A stretch of 64,000 bases of DNA. Origin: Pseudoalteromonas shioyasakiensis. GTDB taxonomy: Bacteria > Pseudomonadota > Gammaproteobacteria > Enterobacterales > Alteromonadaceae. Shown piece after piece: positions 18,956 through 27,680 of this stretch. How positions within the stretch are numbered: position 1 is the first letter of the stretch; each line of letters begins with the position of its first letter. The notes under the pieces are model-generated. The model had not been told where the DNA came from. It ran no database searches and worked only from the letters and a program-made list of their open reading frames with translations. A program made the translations under genes and the position numbers. The DNA lies in contig NZ_JANIGL010000004.1 in assembly GCF_024518675.1 (NCBI RefSeq), positions 124,001-188,000 of the forward strand, given 5' to 3'.

Positions 18956-20587
18956 ATGAAACTTAACGAACTGGCGATGCGCAGTAAATTCATTTTGTTA
19001 TCGGCCATAATCTGCATCATATTTATTGTTGCTATGGCGTTTATTAAAGTTGCAAATAATCAAATTGCCACTGGGTTTGATAATTTTTACCAGCATAACT
19101 TTATAGTTAGTAAACTCAGTGCAGAGCTAAAACAAGCACAAGACGGTGTGATAGCTGATATTCGTGGTTTACAAGTTGTGTATTTGCTTGGATTAAACGA
19201 GCAAGCCCCTGAATTGCTAAGCAGCATAGACAATAACATTGCTAAAACCGCGCCTTTAATAGAGCAAATAAGTCAGGCCTATGCTGGGGATTCAAATTTA
19301 TTAGTAAAACTAAAAAGTCATTCACAGCGTTATGAAACTGCAGCACTTAACTTTAAGCAGGCGATGGAGTCGTCCGCAGATAATAAAGCCGAGTATTCAA
19401 TTTACCGCGAGTTTGTTGACTCACATTTAGCGCTTACCGCATTTTTCGAACGCTTTGAGCAGGCAAATACTGCCCAAGTTCATCAATCACAACAAGCGGC
19501 ACAAGACTCTATTAGTTTCGCTAATAGTATTTTTTACGTTTCAATTCTTGTAGCTATCGCATTAGCTGTTTTATTCAGTCACCTATTATCACAAAAGGTA
19601 GTGCAAGGTTTAACTGTTGTAAGCCAAAGTGCACATGCATTACAACGGGGGGAGCTTGATCAGTATTCAGCAGTAGCAGGTGAAGATGAAGTAGCAGATT
19701 TAAGCCGTACATTGGATGCGACAATCGCTCACCTAAATACCACACTTGTCAGCATTTACCATAGTGTGGGTGCAGTTAATAACCACAGTAGCGAGTTACT
19801 AGAGGCTAATACGCAAATTCAAGGAGCAACTTCCGAGGTATCAGATCACACTACACAAGCTGTTACTGCTATCGAAGAGCTATCAGTAACAAGTAAGAGT
19901 ATTGCGGTTAATACTGCCGAATCTGCGACTGCCTCTGACAGTATGATGCAACTTGCGAACAGTGGCTTAGAGGCGTCAGAGCAAACAAAAGAAGCTGTCA
20001 GCCAGTTGCTTGGCACATTAAACGAAACATCAGAAGTGGTTGATAAACTACAAAGTGAATCCAGTAAAATTGAAACTATTCTGGATGTAATTCGTAATAT
20101 TTCTGAGCAAACTAATTTGCTTGCCTTAAATGCCGCGATAGAAGCCGCTAGGGCAGGCGAGCAAGGGCGTGGATTCGCGGTGGTTGCAGACGAGGTTCGT
20201 ACACTTGCTCAACGTTCGCATAGCTCAGTAAATGAAATAGAGACTATGTTAGGTCAATTACGTTCGGCTAGTCAAAATGCGGTGACAATGATGGCTGATA
20301 GTACTCGGGTTGCCGCGCAAGCAGAAGATAAAATGGACGAGAGCAATAGCTTATTGAAAGAAATCATGGGTATGATCAATCAGGTTAATGATCAAACTCA
20401 GCAAATTGCTACCGCTGCTGAAGAACAATCGGCCGTGGCTGCTGATATCAGTCAAAACATGCACACCATTCATACTTTAACAGAGCAAACCGCAGAGATA
20501 TCTCAACAAACCGCTGATACAAGCACTAAAACGGCGCAGCAAAGTAAGTCTGTATTAGAGCAAGTTGAATACTTTAAATTAAGTTAA
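18956..20587 (+). CDS. Methyl-accepting chemotaxis protein
   Basis: 543 residues. TM1 at about 11-30, a periplasmic four-helix-type sensing region, TM2 near residue 195-205, HAMP ([24 protein letters not shown]), then the cytoplasmic signalling rod with the highly conserved hairpin [20 protein letters not shown]. No C-terminal CheR-tether pentapeptide is seen. The ligand is unknown. It is divergent from the amidohydrolase and ends at an intrinsic terminator. Confidence 0.95.
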   Translation: MKLNELAMRSKFILLSAIICIIFIVAMAFIKVANNQIATGFDNFYQHNFIVSKLSAELKQAQDGVIADIRGLQVVYLLGLNEQAPELLSSIDNNIAKTAPLIEQISQAYAGDSNLLVKLKSHSQRYETAALNFKQAMESSADNKAEYSIYREFVDSHLALTAFFERFEQANTAQVHQSQQAAQDSISFANSIFYVSILVAIALAVLFSHLLSQKVVQGLTVVSQSAHALQRGELDQYSAVAGEDEVADLSRTLDATIAHLNTTLVSIYHSVGAVNNHSSELLEANTQIQGATSEVSDHTTQAVTAIEELSVTSKSIAVNTAESATASDSMMQLANSGLEASEQTKEAVSQLLGTLNETSEVVDKLQSESSKIETILDVIRNISEQTNLLALNAAIEAARAGEQGRGFAVVADEVRTLAQRSHSSVNEIETMLGQLRSASQNAVTMMADSTRVAAQAEDKMDESNSLLKEIMGMINQVNDQTQQIATAAEEQSAVAADISQNMHTIHTLTEQTAEISQQTADTSTKTAQQSKSVLEQVEYFKLS

Positions 20588-20593
20588 TTACTT

Positions 20594-20620
20594 AACCCAC
20601 AGAGTTTCACTCTGTGGGTT
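20594..20620. terminator. Terminator between the chemoreceptor and EF-hand cluster
   Basis: AACCCACAGAG (20594-20604) / CTCTGTGGGTT (20610-20620), an 11-bp perfect stem with a 5-nt loop. It lies between convergent genes and probably serves both. Confidence 0.85.
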
Positions 20621-20640
20621 ATCTTGGTTTTACTGAGAGG

Positions 20641-20877
20641 TTATTGATTTAAATAAACACTAAACTCAGCTAATGACAAGCGGTTGTCTTTATCTGTATC
20701 GTAGTTTTTAAAACGAGACCATAGCGCTGGATCTTTCGCAGATTCAGAGCGTGTTAGTAAACCGTCATCGTTTCTATCTAATGCTTTAAATTGCTCTGCG
20801 ATACGGTTACTTGTCGCAAAACTGCTACAGCTGATTGTTATCAGTGAAAATAAAAGGGTATGTTTAAAAGTATTCAT
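20641..20877 (-). CDS. Small exported EF-hand protein D
   Basis: 78 residues: signal peptide of about 21 residues (FSLITISCSSFA), then two EF-hand loops. Loop 1 DRNDDGLLTRSE is canonical (Gly6, Glu12). Loop 2 DTDKDNRLSLAE has Asn instead of Gly at position 6. Last of four tandem paralogues, 12 nt after gene C. A periplasmic or secreted Ca2+ binder is expected; no partner can be named. Confidence 0.82.
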   Translation of the reverse strand: MNTFKHTLLFSLITISCSSFATSNRIAEQFKALDRNDDGLLTRSESAKDPALWSRFKNYDTDKDNRLSLAEFSVYLNQ

Positions 20878-20889
20878 GGGCTATGTTTT

Positions 20890-21126
20890 TTAATATAAGT
20901 TGTCGGTTAAAAATTGTTTAAATTCAAGCAAAGATATTCGGTTATCTTGATCTTTGTCCCACGTAGAGTAATTTCTTAGCAATTGAGGTTGGGGTTCAAG
21001 CTCAGCATGCGTTAGAAAGCCATCTTTATTGCTGTCTAAATGATCAAACCGTTGCTTAACGTCCAATGCTGAAGCGCTGAAGCTAGCGCCTATTAGTAAA
21101 CTATAAAAAACCATTATGTTTTTCAT
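20890..21126 (-). CDS. Small exported EF-hand protein C
   Basis: 78 residues from ATG 21126, which has AAGGA 8 nt upstream; an upstream in-frame start at 21180 has no such site. Signal peptide (MVFYSLLIGASFSASA), then loop 1 DSNKDGFLTHAE (canonical) and loop 2 DKDQDNRISLLE (Asn at position 6). Its spacing and loop pattern match gene D. Confidence 0.82.
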   Translation of the reverse strand: MKNIMVFYSLLIGASFSASALDVKQRFDHLDSNKDGFLTHAELEPQPQLLRNYSTWDKDQDNRISLLEFKQFLTDNLY

Positions 21127-21171
21127 AATTAATTCCTTTAATTGAGTTTTAACGCACAATAGGAGTAAAGC

Positions 21172-21236
21172 ATTTGCCATAATTTAAGTCCCAACAATAA
21201 ATCCGTTTACACACTCCCTCTGGGATTATGGCAAAT
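21172..21236. repeat. Long inverted repeat between EF-hand genes B and C
   Basis: ATTTGCCATAAT (21172-21183) and ATTATGGCAAAT (21225-21236) are a perfect 12-bp inverted repeat, with a second inner pair TCCCA (21189-21193) / TGGGA (21221-21225). The 41-nt spacer can fold into one large hairpin. It lies after the stop of gene B and before gene C, so it could partially terminate or stabilise the polycistronic message. Confidence 0.6.
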
Positions 21237-21249
21237 ACTTTAATTCACT

Positions 21250-21477
21250 TTAAATCTTAAAATGAGCAAACTCTTTTTCAGAAAGTACTTCATCTTGGTT
21301 TTCATCAAGATCACTAAATTGCTTGAATAACTCATCATTTTTCTTGGCTTCAAGTAATGAGATCACACCATCAGAGTCAATGTCTAATTGAGCAAATTTT
21401 ACATTCATTTGATTTGCTAGCACTGAAGCGCTAATGGCTAACAGAAGCAACGAAAAAGCAGCGATTAATTGTTTCAT
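21250..21477 (-). CDS. Small exported EF-hand protein B
   Basis: 75 residues from ATG 21477 (AAGGA 7 nt upstream). Signal peptide (LIAAFSLLLLAISASVLA). Loop 1 DIDSDGVISLLE is canonical; loop 2 DENQDEVLSEKE has Glu at position 6, likely weakening Ca2+ binding. It follows gene A by 10 nt. Confidence 0.82.
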   Translation of the reverse strand: MKQLIAAFSLLLLAISASVLANQMNVKFAQLDIDSDGVISLLEAKKNDELFKQFSDLDENQDEVLSEKEFAHFKI

Positions 21478-21487
21478 AACATAGTCC

Positions 21488-21715
21488 TTATTGAAGAAAC
21501 TGTTTAAATTCGGCAAACGATATTTGACCATTTTGGTCTTTATCTATTTGCTCAAAGCTTTCATGAAGCACAGCATCTTCAGATGCTTCACTTTCACTCA
21601 AGGTCCCATTACCATCTTTATCAAGCTCAGAAAATGTGGCTTGAGCATCTATTGCGTAAGTATTACAACTCAGTATTAAACCTAAGCACATACATGCGGG
21701 TGTAAATACTTTCAT
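21488..21715 (-). CDS. Small exported EF-hand protein A
   Basis: 75 residues, first of the four-gene set. Signal peptide (ACMCLGLILSCNTYA). Both loops are canonical: DKDGNGTLSESE and DKDQNGQISFAE. It is the only one of the four with two intact loops, so it may be the ancestral copy. It is divergent from glrK at 22029. Confidence 0.83.
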   Translation of the reverse strand: MKVFTPACMCLGLILSCNTYAIDAQATFSELDKDGNGTLSESEASEDAVLHESFEQIDKDQNGQISFAEFKQFLQ

Positions 21716-22028
21716 GTGATTTCCTTATAAGATTTTCTTACTGGGATATAACAAGAACAGTGCCAATATTTAAAATCATTAAATATCAGTGGGTTGCATT
21801 TTTGTTTCATCAGATGGTGCGCAAAAATTACTTGGTGGTGTTTCTTTTTTGCAACATGTTTTCAGGTTTTAAAGCCTTTTTGTTTTAAAACATAAGGTTG
21901 TGATGTAGCTATTTGGCGACAATGGCACTTTCAATGGTGTGGTTGAGCGCAATTATATATTTTTACTGATTCAGCTAGTGTATAAGTAAGCTAGTTAATA
22001 ATGGTGAGATTAGAATTAAGGAGTAATT
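21716..22028. other. Intergenic region between the EF-hand cluster and glrK
   Basis: 313 bp holding the divergent promoters. It is rich in T and A runs. I see no sigma-54 -24/-12 pair with correct spacing, no long inverted repeat and no further credible ORF. The glrK start has AAGGAG just upstream (about 22018-22023). Confidence 0.6.
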
Positions 22029-23486
22029 ATGCCAGCGCCTTTTGCACAAAAGTACAAAGCAATTTTTGCATGGCGGCCAAATTTGATCGGGCAATTTCTA
22101 TTTAGTACTTTATTGTCACTTCTTCCTTTATCTCTTGTGGTAATAGTTTTTCTCAATGCACTCAATAAACAGCTTGCCGTTACCCAGCAAATTGTGAGTG
22201 ATAATTACCAAATATCAAAAGCGTTTAATAACCTAAAGCAGGACCTCAATAGTCTAGAGCGTGCAACTAGACAAAACTGGGTGCTTAAAAGTGAATCGTT
22301 AGATGAGTTAATCGTTGATAAGTGGCGCTCGTCATTGCAACGTGTTGATGAGTTGTCGTTTTTAAGTAGCGAAAAAATCTACAAGCAACAGTGGCAAACG
22401 CTTTCTCGGCTGCTGACAGGCACCCGTCAAAAGCTGGTAACTGAAAACCTTCAAGATGCTAACTTATTTATTCCTGTAAGCGAGCTTATCGCAGAACAAA
22501 CATTGTGGTTACGTGATCAAAATGAAAAAAAAATCACCGATAACCAACGACAACTAAAACAACTACAGAATTCATTTATAAATTGGTTAGTTGCACTTAT
22601 ACCACTGACCTTGTTAGTTAGTGGTGGCTTTTTATGGCGTATTAGCGGCCGATTAAAAGGGCTGACGTCAGTAATAGATAAACTGGGGCAAGGGCATTGG
22701 CAACAAAACATCTCGGTGCAAGGCTCAGCGGAGTTAGTTGAATTAGGGAATAAGTTGCAATGGGTGCAAGCGCAATTGCACATGCTAGAACAACAAAAAG
22801 ATACTTTTTTACGTCATGTGACGCATGAGCTGAAAACGCCGTTAGCTTCAATGGTCGAGGGGACTGATTTACTAAGTGATGAAATTGTCGGCCCTATTAA
22901 TAAAGAGCAGCAAGCTGTACTCGAGTTGATTACGCAAAGTATGGTGCGTTTACGTACTATGATTGATAGTTTGTTAAGTTATAACGCTATTCGTACCAGT
23001 AAAGACAGTATAAATGAAATTGAATTTTCAGATCTTATTAACAAAATAAATAATCATTTTGAGCATCGTTTATCAGCGCGAGAGCAAACCTTATCTTGGC
23101 ACTCAGATTTACCTAATAAGTCAATTGCTATCGCGACTGAGTTGATTGAAATGATACTAATTCAATTGATCTCAAATGCATTAAAATTTTCGGATAATGG
23201 GTGTGTTGTGAATGTCGAGGTTGCTAAATCTGAGGATACGTTACAGTTGATTGTTAGCGATCAAGGGAGTGGTATTAAAGAACATGAAAAATCACAGATT
23301 TTTAGCGCTTTTTACCAAGGTAAAAATGCTAAAGATATCACTGTTCAAGGCAGTGGCTTAGGTTTAACAATAGTAAAGGAATCAGTAGAGCAACTGATGG
23401 GGACGTTACAAGTCGAGCATAACGAACCGCAAGGGTGTCGTTTCAAAATTCAAATTCCAATAAATAAAACAAAGGGAGTTAACTAG
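22029..23486 (+). CDS. glrK: Sensor histidine kinase GlrK (QseE)
   Basis: 485-residue inner-membrane sensor. TM1 at about 19-43, a periplasmic helical region, TM2 near residue 186-203, HAMP, then HVTHELKTPLASM (phospho-acceptor His), an N box ISNALKFS and G boxes DQGSGIKEHEKSQIF and GSGLGLTIVKE. It is the first gene of glrK-qseG-glrR, the same order as in E. coli, where the pair drives sigma-54 transcription of the glmY small RNA and rpoE. Confidence 0.92.
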   Translation: MPAPFAQKYKAIFAWRPNLIGQFLFSTLLSLLPLSLVVIVFLNALNKQLAVTQQIVSDNYQISKAFNNLKQDLNSLERATRQNWVLKSESLDELIVDKWRSSLQRVDELSFLSSEKIYKQQWQTLSRLLTGTRQKLVTENLQDANLFIPVSELIAEQTLWLRDQNEKKITDNQRQLKQLQNSFINWLVALIPLTLLVSGGFLWRISGRLKGLTSVIDKLGQGHWQQNISVQGSAELVELGNKLQWVQAQLHMLEQQKDTFLRHVTHELKTPLASMVEGTDLLSDEIVGPINKEQQAVLELITQSMVRLRTMIDSLLSYNAIRTSKDSINEIEFSDLINKINNHFEHRLSAREQTLSWHSDLPNKSIAIATELIEMILIQLISNALKFSDNGCVVNVEVAKSEDTLQLIVSDQGSGIKEHEKSQIFSAFYQGKNAKDITVQGSGLGLTIVKESVEQLMGTLQVEHNEPQGCRFKIQIPINKTKGVN

Positions 23487-23487
23487 T

Positions 23488-24024
23488 ATGGGCGTGCATT
23501 TAAAAACCATTGCCATGGTTTGCATCACCAGTATCGCTCTTGCAGGGTGTGAGTTAACGGATAACACAGTGCAGCAAGAAGTGGTTGCGGCTAAGCCTAA
23601 GCCAGTAGCTAAACCAAATGAAGGCTTGCCAAATCCAAAACCTCGTCCAAAAACAGATCCTATGTATCCACCTGCCCAGGTGATAATCGGCTGGCATGCC
23701 AAAGCATGTGGTGGGTTTAAAATAACTGAAAATAACACGCAGTTTGTTGGCGCCAAAGAAATCCAGCAGTACTTTGATTTTAGTTGTAAAAATAATGTTT
23801 TAGCGCCAGACGCTGTATTAACTAAGTTATTAAAACTCGATCAAGCTTATTATTGGCCGGATGATATCAAGCAATATTGGTGGTTACAAAAACAGCAAAT
23901 AAAGCAGCAGATTAACGCAAAAAAAGAGCAAGAAGCACTGCATGATAAAATGCAAGAGACTCTCTCATCGTTAGCAACAATCGAGCAGCAATTGCTATTA
24001 CGCGAAGAAACCAAGGAGCAGTAA
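23488..24024 (+). CDS. qseG: QseG-like outer-membrane lipoprotein
   Basis: 178 residues. Lipobox LAGC (Cys21), then a Pro/Lys-rich linker (KPKPVAKPNEGLPNPKPRPK) and a helical, Gln/Lys-rich C-terminus. It starts 1 nt after the glrK stop and ends 4 nt before glrR, so the three are one operon. In enterobacteria QseG binds and activates the kinase QseE. Assignment rests mostly on position because this family diverges fast. Confidence 0.75.
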   Translation: MGVHLKTIAMVCITSIALAGCELTDNTVQQEVVAAKPKPVAKPNEGLPNPKPRPKTDPMYPPAQVIIGWHAKACGGFKITENNTQFVGAKEIQQYFDFSCKNNVLAPDAVLTKLLKLDQAYYWPDDIKQYWWLQKQQIKQQINAKKEQEALHDKMQETLSSLATIEQQLLLREETKEQ

Positions 24025-24028
24025 CGCT

Positions 24029-25378
24029 ATGTCGTCTCAATTACCTCAAAATGCCCGTGTCTTATTAGTGGATGATGATGCAAGTTTACTTAAGCTGCTG
24101 TCTATTCGAATTGAATCTAAAGGCTACCAAGTTACAACCTGCGAAAGTGGGATTGCAGCCCTACAACTTCTTAAAAGCCATGTGTTTGATGCGGTTATTA
24201 CCGATTTGCGCATGGATGAAATGGACGGTATGGCGCTGCATCGGCAACTGCAAAGCCGCTATCCTGCTTTGCCTGTTATTATGATGACAGCGCATGGCTC
24301 AATTCCAGATGCAGTAGAGGCCACTAAGCAAGGTATTTTTGCATTTATTACCAAACCCGTAGATAAAGACGAATTATTTGACAGTCTAGCTAAAGCGATT
24401 GAAATTCACGGCTTAAGTGGTGATGAGCAGACATCAAGCAGTGATATCGTGACTCGAAGTGGTACTATGTTGCATTTACTTGAGCAAGTTAAACTACTCG
24501 GTCCAACGCAGGTTAATGTGCTTATTTCTGGCGCCAGTGGTACGGGCAAAGAGTTACTCGCTAATGCGATTCATCAACACAGCCATGTTAGTGATGGGCC
24601 GTTTGTAGCCATTAACTGTGGTGCTGTGCCTGGAGAGCTACTTGAATCGGAGTTATTTGGCCATAAAAAAGGCGCATTTACGGGGGCTGTAAAAGATCAT
24701 CAAGGGTTATTTCAGCAAGCGCAAGGCGGCACATTATTTTTAGATGAAATTGGTGATATGCCGCTTAATCTGCAAGTTAAGTTATTACGTGTATTGCAAG
24801 AAAAAACGATTCGCCCGGTAGGCTTTCAAGAAGAGATCCCCATTGACGTACGCATTGTCTCAGCAACTCATAAAAACTTACCTGATGCGATTGCAAATCA
24901 GCAATTTCGTGAAGATTTATACTACCGCTTGAACGTTGTTAACTTAAAGCTGCCAGCTTTAAAAGAACGCCGTGAAGATATTAGCTTACTTGCTCAACAC
25001 TTCAGTGCCATGATCGCAAAACGTATGGGACAGGCACAAAAACGTTTTGCTAGCGATGCCATGCATGCGCTCGTGCGCTATGATTGGCCGGGAAATATTC
25101 GCCAATTGCAAAATGTCGTTGAGCAGGTTGTTGCTTTGACCCCAAGCGAGGTAATATCGGTGCAGTTAGTCGAAAGTGCGCTTAATAGTAATGAAAGTAA
25201 CGTTGAGCCGCTGTCTTTAAACGATGCGAAAAAAGAATTTGAACGTGATTACGTGATCAATACGCTAAAAATGGCCGGCGGCAATGTCGCCGAAGGGGCA
25301 AAGCTTGCAAAGCGTAATCGCTCAGACTTTTATAAGTTAATAAAAAAACACAACATTGATGTTGATAATATTTTGTAG
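24029..25378 (+). CDS. glrR: Sigma-54-dependent response regulator GlrR (QseF)
   Basis: 449 residues in three domains. Receiver (about 10-125, VLLVDDDASL, phosphorylated Asp59 in VITDLRMDEMDG). AAA+ sigma-54 activator with Walker A GASGTGKE, the GAFTGA loop that contacts sigma-54, Walker B GGTLFLDEIGD and arginine-finger region FREDLYYRLNVV. C-terminal Fis-type helix-turn-helix GGNVAEGAKLAKRNRSDFYK. Partner of GlrK in the same operon. Targets must be sigma-54 promoters elsewhere; none is visible here. Confidence 0.94.
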   Translation: MSSQLPQNARVLLVDDDASLLKLLSIRIESKGYQVTTCESGIAALQLLKSHVFDAVITDLRMDEMDGMALHRQLQSRYPALPVIMMTAHGSIPDAVEATKQGIFAFITKPVDKDELFDSLAKAIEIHGLSGDEQTSSSDIVTRSGTMLHLLEQVKLLGPTQVNVLISGASGTGKELLANAIHQHSHVSDGPFVAINCGAVPGELLESELFGHKKGAFTGAVKDHQGLFQQAQGGTLFLDEIGDMPLNLQVKLLRVLQEKTIRPVGFQEEIPIDVRIVSATHKNLPDAIANQQFREDLYYRLNVVNLKLPALKERREDISLLAQHFSAMIAKRMGQAQKRFASDAMHALVRYDWPGNIRQLQNVVEQVVALTPSEVISVQLVESALNSNESNVEPLSLNDAKKEFERDYVINTLKMAGGNVAEGAKLAKRNRSDFYKLIKKHNIDVDNIL

Positions 25379-25387
25379 GGGTAACAT

Positions 25388-25888
25388 ATGCAGCTATTTA
25401 TGGTGTATTTAGGTGGGCGGATCCAAGGTTGTCATATAGAAATGCATGATGTTCGTTTTGTCGTAGGTGACTCTATTGAACAATGTTACTCCAAGTTAAA
25501 AAGCCAATGGGTGGGCGATAAAAGCACTGTGCATATGGATAGTTATATGGCAATTAAGCATATTGATGGATACCAAGTCGAAGTGGTTGAGCAGCCTGTT
25601 AGCCAAGCTGAAAAGTTATTTTTTGTGAATTTAGGCGCTTATCGCGCTGATAGCCTTGCGGAGCAGCATGATTTTGCTTTGTATGTAGCACAAGATGCAG
25701 AGCAAGCTAAGCAGCGAGCAAAAGAGCAGTTATTAGCTGGGTTAACTCATTTACATAAGGATGATCTACATGATGTGGATGACTGCTTTGCCATTGACTT
25801 ACTCGATAGCCAGCTTAATATAAAGTTAACACCAAGTGGGCAGGCACAAATTATAAAGCCGGACTGGTTTGGTTACCATATATTATAA
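25388..25888 (+). CDS. DUF1543 protein
   Basis: 166 residues, soluble, no signal peptide. MVYLGGRIQGCHIEMHDVRFVVGDSIE followed by a second similar half (FVNLGAYRADSLAEQHDFALYVAQDAEQ) gives the two-repeat layout of DUF1543 proteins. It begins 9 nt after glrR and may be part of that operon. Function unknown. Confidence 0.8.
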   Translation: MQLFMVYLGGRIQGCHIEMHDVRFVVGDSIEQCYSKLKSQWVGDKSTVHMDSYMAIKHIDGYQVEVVEQPVSQAEKLFFVNLGAYRADSLAEQHDFALYVAQDAEQAKQRAKEQLLAGLTHLHKDDLHDVDDCFAIDLLDSQLNIKLTPSGQAQIIKPDWFGYHIL

Positions 25889-25920
25889 TAACTTGAGCTT
25901 TATGTTGAGCGGATTGGGGA

Positions 25921-27084
25921 GTGATTTTGAATCGATGTGTTTTACTTATTTTTGTATTATTAGTTAATGGTTGTAAAACAGTCCCTGATTTAAACGCTCC
26001 TATTGAAGATTTAGATAAACTGGTAAAGCAAGTCAAAACCAATCCTAGCGATATTATCGCAATTCATAAACAGGCAAAAAAAACACAACGCTCCATTGAG
26101 CTACAAGTTGATAATGTTAATAAACTTTTAGGTGATTTGGAGCTGGTAGTTAATGGTGTTTGGGGAAAACAAAATTCCCAAGAACCTTCGCGAAAAAAAT
26201 ATGTAAAATATAGCAATGACTACCAAGCTCGCGCCATCATTGATTTTGATAAAAATACGGTGCAAGTAGAAACAATAGCGACTAAACATATTAAGACGCT
26301 GTTGACTCAAGCGATTGTCATGACCTTACTGACTTCCAGTGATCCAGATAAGACCGATATTTTTACCAGCGAAGCGCCGAGTTTAGGTGATGAGCCATTT
26401 TTGTATCAACAAGTATTAGACCAAGATGGTTTACCAATAAAATATCACTGGCGAGCCAATCGATTTGCTCAATATTTAGTGAATACAAATTTACAGAAAA
26501 AGCATAGTTATGGCCATTTAATTACTTCGGTTACGTTTCCTCTTGTCGCACAAAATCTACATTTACGTAAGCAAAAATACAGTGATTATGTGCTTGCTTC
26601 AGCAAAAAAATATCAAATATCGGCCGCGCTTATCTACAGTATTATTGAGACCGAAAGTAGCTTTAATCCTTATGCTGTAAGCTCTTCAAATGCATATGGT
26701 TTGATGCAGATAATCCCAGCTACTGCGGGAAAAGATGTATATCAAAGAATAAAAAAGGTGTCAGGGCAACCAACTAAAACTGTACTATTTGATCCGAAAA
26801 ATAATATAGATATTGGTACAGCTTATTTAAGTATATTGAAAAATAATTATTTAAACAAAATATGGGCTGATACAAATAAACATTATGCAATGATCTCTTC
26901 ATACAATGGTGGAGCAGGTAATGTCTTAAGAATATTTAATAGTAATAGGACTATTGCTTTTTCAGAGATAAATAATCTAACAGCTAGTGAGTTTTACCTT
27001 ATTTTAACAACCAAGCATTCTAGGGCTGAATCGCGTCGCTATTTAGAAAAAGTTATTATGGCAGAAAAAAAATATCAGCCCTGA
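25921..27084 (+). CDS. MltC-like lytic transglycosylase
   Basis: 387 residues from GTG 25921; a TTG at 25927 sits at a better distance (6 nt) from GGGGA and would remove two residues. A short lipoprotein-type signal ends LLVNGC. The N-terminal about 190 residues resemble the extra domain of MltC; the C-terminal Slt domain has IYSIIETESSFNPYAVSSSNAYGLMQI with the catalytic Glu, then SSYNGGAGNVLRIF. It would cleave peptidoglycan at the envelope with formation of 1,6-anhydro ends. Tail-to-tail with the small gene at 27093. Confidence 0.87.
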   Translation: MILNRCVLLIFVLLVNGCKTVPDLNAPIEDLDKLVKQVKTNPSDIIAIHKQAKKTQRSIELQVDNVNKLLGDLELVVNGVWGKQNSQEPSRKKYVKYSNDYQARAIIDFDKNTVQVETIATKHIKTLLTQAIVMTLLTSSDPDKTDIFTSEAPSLGDEPFLYQQVLDQDGLPIKYHWRANRFAQYLVNTNLQKKHSYGHLITSVTFPLVAQNLHLRKQKYSDYVLASAKKYQISAALIYSIIETESSFNPYAVSSSNAYGLMQIIPATAGKDVYQRIKKVSGQPTKTVLFDPKNNIDIGTAYLSILKNNYLNKIWADTNKHYAMISSYNGGAGNVLRIFNSNRTIAFSEINNLTASEFYLILTTKHSRAESRRYLEKVIMAEKKYQP

Positions 27085-27092
27085 AGGGTATT

Positions 27093-27305
27093 CTATTGTT
27101 CGTCGCTTTCGCTTTTCGCGGCTATTTTAAATGCAATAATCACGAGTGTAAACATGGCAAAAGGTAAAGCAGCGAGTAAATATTCAATAATATTACTATT
27201 TTGAAAGCTGGCTTGTAGTAAAAAGTGTCCAGCAACGCAAAGTAGAATCACAATGAGTAATATAGGAAGTAAAATAAGTTCTTTTCTAGCTGAATGGCTC
27301 TTCAT
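27093..27305 (-). CDS. Small two-segment membrane protein
   Basis: 70 residues from ATG 27305 (a TTG at 27326 would add seven). Two hydrophobic segments (ILLPILLIVILLCVAGHFLL and LAALPFAMFTLVIIAFKIA) with a basic N-terminus and acidic tail. No family recognised, and neither start has a good ribosome site. It lies 50 nt downstream of the 52-residue ORF, so the two may be cotranscribed. Confidence 0.5.
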   Translation of the reverse strand: MKSHSARKELILLPILLIVILLCVAGHFLLQASFQNSNIIEYLLAALPFAMFTLVIIAFKIAAKSESDEQ

Positions 27306-27355
27306 TATTTGGCGTCGCTTTTTCAAGGTGCGCCATTGTAATGAGCAAACCGCTT

Positions 27356-27514
27356 TTAGGTCAAATAACTTGGCTTAAAAACATCACTCGTTTGTGCTGA
27401 ATCACGTTTTTGGCTATCGGTTTCAATATCGTTGTAATTAGCGTCATCACTTGGCTCATGGCGATATAACTCGAAAATAAAATCAATTTCTTCGCGTTTT
27501 AACACAGTTTGCAT
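27356..27514 (-). CDS. Short 52-residue acidic ORF with a perfect ribosome site
   Basis: Read by hand: starts MQTVLKREEIDFIFELYRHE and ends SDVFKPSYLT. The ribosome site AGGAGG (27520-27525) is a perfect anti-SD match, 5 nt from the ATG, stronger than that of most neighbours. The composition is acidic, with a helical N-terminus and a low-complexity Asp/Asn/Ser tail. No family recognised. Confidence 0.6.
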   Translation of the reverse strand: MQTVLKREEIDFIFELYRHEPSDDANYNDIETDSQKRDSAQTSDVFKPSYLT

Positions 27515-27609
27515 TTTAACCTCCTAACTATTCACCACTATTTGATGCTGAACAGCTTATGCTTGTGAGGCTGAATTATAAGTGAACACTTAATAGGCAA
27601 ATTGTGTAG

Positions 27610-27642
27610 AAATGTAACCCTCGCTTTTTGAGGGTTACATTT
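27610..27642. terminator. Stem-loop downstream of pdsS
   Basis: AAATGTAACCCTC (27610-27622) and GAGGGTTACATTT (27630-27642) form a perfect 13-bp stem with a 7-nt loop. It starts 38 nt after the kinase stop. The U-tract on the minus strand is weak. Confidence 0.75.
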
Positions 27643-27680
27643 ACGCTAATACCTTTTTAAATTGAAAAACTTTCTTAAAC

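Noticed and set aside
21900..22020. Sigma-54 promoter for glrK
   Set aside because: GG and GC pairs are present but the spacing is 8 rather than 10 bp.
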